A DNA stretch of 13,341 bases from an uncultured bacterium (GTDB taxonomy: Bacteria; Patescibacteriota; CALEFQ01). Under the pieces are notes generated by a model that was not told where the DNA came from, ran no database searches, and saw only the letters and a program-made list of their open reading frames with translations. Position 1 is the first letter of the stretch. Each line of letters opens with the position of its first letter. Below, piece by piece: positions 12,961 through 13,341 of this stretch. Location: NCBI GenBank assembly GCA_937877125.1, contig CALEFQ010000105.1:1-13341 (forward strand), written 5' to 3'. The position numbers and the translations under genes are program-made.

Positions 12961-13293
12961 ATGAAATTTATTTTAGGCCAAAAATTAGGCATGACGCAGG
13001 TCTTTGATCGGGACGGTAAAGTCACTCCGGTGACTTTAGTTCAGGCCGGTCCTTGTGTCGTGACTCAAGTGAAAGATGCCGCCGCGAATAAGTACTCGGC
13101 GATCCAGATTGGTTTTGGCCAGCGTAAAAATTTAACGAAACCGCTTAAGGGACACCTCAAGGATTTGGCACAATTTCGTTATCTGCGTGAATTTCGGGTC
13201 ACGGCGGAGGTCAAGTTAAAGCGGGGCGATAAGGTCACGTCTGAGATTTTCAAGGATGGCGATCGGGTAAAGGTTATTGCTTTTTCCAAAGGT
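12961..13293 (+). CDS. rplC: Large ribosomal subunit protein uL3, N-terminal part
   Basis: The genomic part covers 111 codons, cut by the end of real sequence. It opens with MKFILGQKLGMTQVFDRDGKV, then VTLVQAGPCVVTQVK, KYSAIQIGFGQRK and LREFRV, all typical of uL3, which binds 23S rRNA early in assembly near the peptidyl-transferase centre. The last true residues are VIAFSKG, where the family continues into the conserved GFAGVVKRH-like loop. The frame stays open to the window end only because adapter sequence is translated. No Shine-Dalgarno precedes the ATG; a terminator-like hairpin ends 13 nt upstream. Confidence 0.95.
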
Positions 13294-13341
13294 AGATCGG
13301 AAGAGCGTCGTGTAGGGAAAGAGTGTAGATCTCGGTGGTCG
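13294..13341. other. Illumina TruSeq adapter sequence at contig end
   Basis: From AGATCGGAAGAGC at 13294 to the last base the sequence is the reverse complement of the Illumina universal (P5 side) adapter, including GTCGTGTAGGGAAAGAGTG. Translated in the rplC frame it gives the well-known artefact peptide RSEERRVGKECRSRWS. It is not genomic. Confidence 0.98.

Noticed and set aside
13294..13341. Unusual Arg-rich extension of uL3
   Set aside because: It is translated Illumina adapter.

Overview
The window looks like a metagenome-assembled contig from a Patescibacteria (CPR) bacterium, most likely of the Parcubacteria side. This is inferred from compact genes with few Shine-Dalgarno sites, a ComEC channel split from its nuclease-like domain, a cysteine-bearing insert in EF-Tu, and conserved translation genes mixed with short hypothetical-type genes. 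No rRNA or marker tree was available, so the placement is moderate. The last 48 bases are Illumina TruSeq adapter read as if genomic, so real sequence ends at 13293, inside rplC.

Left part (1-5186, all protein genes on +): the C-terminal part of a radical-SAM NrdG-type activase, a DUF167/YggU protein, a ComEC/Rec2 membrane channel, a lipoprotein with the metallo-beta-lactamase domain that is usually the C-terminus of ComEC, an MGDG-synthase-like glycosyltransferase, and adenylate kinase. Between comEC and the lipoprotein gene, on the minus strand, lies a well-formed standalone non-coding RNA locus: a TTGACA-17-TATTCT promoter, about 120 nt of nested helices whose ends pair, and an intrinsic terminator that overlaps the 3' end of comEC.

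Middle part (5187-8842): a small 2[4Fe-4S] ferredoxin (-), a second structured RNA (+) with an extended -10 promoter and a 6S-like outline, rpmB (-), an M50 site-2-type protease, an alpha/beta hydrolase carrying a GC-rich palindromic insert in its reading frame, then rpsL and rpsG. Seven of the gaps in this block hold arrays of degenerate 7-bp tandem repeats. Most are followed by the reverse-complement array, so they can form hairpins, and the consensus word differs from gap to gap. I know of no description of this for such organisms.

Right part (8843-13293): fusA, tuf, rpsJ and the start of rplC, i.e. the classical str operon running into S10. rpsL and tuf carry promoters with identical hexamers (TTGACG-17-TAAACT), and tuf has a second promoter upstream. 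The 173-nt gap between rpsJ and rplC contains three strong hairpins, the last an intrinsic terminator ending 13 nt before rplC, which suggests attenuation of the downstream ribosomal-protein genes.

Together the window is mostly translation machinery with envelope and DNA-uptake genes. The novel material is in the gaps: two orphan RNAs, the heptamer arrays and the rpsJ-rplC leader.
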